Part shown: piece by piece, positions 14,917 to 15,434 of the stretch
Layout of the letters: every line of letters begins with the position of its first letter
Position numbering within the stretch: position 1 is the first letter of the stretch
Assembly (NCBI GenBank): GCA_012032575.1
Contig: JAAUSP010000127.1
Coordinates: 1 to 15,434 of the forward strand
Reading direction: 5' to 3'
DNA from: Anaerolineales bacterium
GTDB lineage: Bacteria; Chloroflexota; Anaerolineae; 4572-78; J111
Length of the DNA: 15,434 nt
The notes under the pieces: generated by a model
Told to the model about the DNA's origin: nothing
The model's input: the letters and a program-made list of their open reading frames with translations, nothing else
Database searches by the model: none
Program-made: the position numbers and the translations under genes

Positions 14917-14993
14917 TCATTTCGAGGCCATAGGCCGAGAAATCCCTATAATGCAACATAGGTATCAGGGATTTCTCCTTTCAGTCGAAATGA
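14917..14993. repeat. Palindromic element with outer TCATTTCGA stem
   Basis: The outer stem pairs TCATTTCGA (14917-14925) with TCGAAATGA (14985-14993). Inside are a small hairpin GGCC-ATA-GGCC (14926-14936) and a larger one, GAGAAATCCCT (14937-14947) with AGGGATTTCTC (14967-14977). The TCATTTCGA...GAGAAATC wording is a recurrent intergenic repeat in many bacteria, as I recall. It occupies most of the space just upstream of glgB. Confidence 0.8.
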
Positions 14994-15044
14994 TATGCTT
15001 GAGCAGTTACATTCATCTAAAATTAGAAGAAGGGTGAATAAACT

Positions 15045-15434
15045 ATGACCAAGCAAAAAGCAGCTTCCGCCCAAGAAACGACGCCTGCTCAATCCGGCTC
15101 TTTTTTAACCGATTTTGATGTCTTCTTGATTGGGCAAGGTACTCACGAGCGCGCTTACGAAAAAATGGGTGCTCACCTGACCGAACTAAACGGGGCAACA
15201 GGAGTTCACTTTGCCGTGTGGGCTCCCAATGCCCGGCAAGTTTATGTGATGGGTGATTTTAACGGTTGGAAAGGTGAAAGCCATCCGATGCACCCCAACA
15301 ACAGCGGCATCTGGACTCTGTTTGTGCCGGGCCTGGCCGAATATACGGTGTACAAATATCGGGTTGTTAGTCAAAAGGGTGAGAGTTTTGATAAAAGCGA
15401 CCCCTACGGCTTTGCCATGGAACAGCGGCCCAAG
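15045..15434 (+). CDS. glgB: 1,4-alpha-glucan branching enzyme GlgB, N-terminal part (cut by window edge)
   Basis: The open frame runs from ATG 15045 to the last base (130 codons, no stop). A polar N-terminal stretch leads to FDVFLIGQGTHERAYEKMGAH (split: FDVFLIGQGTHERAY, EKMGAH), the classic GlgB opening. The CBM48 domain follows: GVHFAVWAPNARQVYVMGDF then NGWKGESHPM, GIWTLFVPG and YKYRV. GlgB creates alpha-1,6 branches in glycogen; its catalytic barrel lies beyond the window. A purine-rich AGAAGAAGGG ends 10 nt before the ATG. It reads away from the minus-strand genes, and its promoter region contains the palindromic element at 14917-14993. A possible -10 box is TAAAAT at 15018-15023, without a convincing -35. 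Confidence 0.93.
   Translation, partial: MTKQKAASAQETTPAQSGSFLTDFDVFLIGQGTHERAYEKMGAHLTELNGATGVHFAVWAPNARQVYVMGDFNGWKGESHPMHPNNSGIWTLFVPGLAEYTVYKYRVVSQKGESFDKSDPYGFAMEQRPK

Noticed and set aside
1..15434. tRNA, rRNA and riboswitch genes
   Set aside because: I saw no cloverleaf with a recognisable T-loop, no rRNA core sequence and no conserved riboswitch motif.

Overview
The window looks like a chromosomal stretch from an uncultured bacterium. It is probably from the Chloroflexota (Anaerolineae-like), judged from the Pro/Thr-rich linkers in surface lipoproteins, a large class A penicillin-binding protein with C-terminal Ig-like domains, menaquinone-type methylation, and dense heptamer/octamer intergenic repeats. 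This assignment is an inference, not a database result. Coding density is high, GC is moderate, and almost every gene lies on the minus strand.

Layout, left to right. (1) 49-108 is a palindromic repeat with a three-way-junction fold. (2) 126-3274 (minus) is a two-gene unit: a membrane-anchored TPR protein, translationally coupled to a secreted SH3b lipoprotein with a duplicated Cys-containing domain. (3) 3455-5778 (minus) holds a PH/DUF1648 membrane protein followed by a 14-TM MFS exporter. (4) 5784-5937 carries heptamer and octamer arrays. (5) 5934-11636 (minus) reads as one operon-like run: bifunctional PBP, DNA methyltransferase, BglII/BstYI-family restriction endonuclease, SurE. The restriction-modification (R-M) pair is AT-rich and wedged seamlessly between the two housekeeping genes. 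(6) 11852-12396 (plus) is a monocistronic receiver-only response regulator with a clear promoter and terminator. (7) 12388-13981 (minus) has a ubiE/menG methyltransferase with an octamer-repeat insertion, then a second SAM methyltransferase. (8) 14075-14749 (minus) is a small membrane protein with its own promoter and terminator. (9) 14812-14993 contains two inverted-repeat elements. (10) 15045 onward (plus) is the start of glgB, cut by the window edge.

Five genes (TPR protein, PH/DUF1648, surE, endonuclease, PBP) are broken by seven single-base indels, mostly in or next to short homopolymer runs. Each gene reads perfectly once corrected, with family motifs running across the breaks. The likeliest explanation is consensus or assembly error, so I annotate them as whole genes. 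The most important result of joining the frames is the endonuclease: the BglII catalytic set Asp-Glu-Gln appears only when both halves are read together, which identifies a complete type II R-M system. The second theme is the octanucleotide repeat family, which has entered coding sequence inside ubiE and supplies the surE stop codon.
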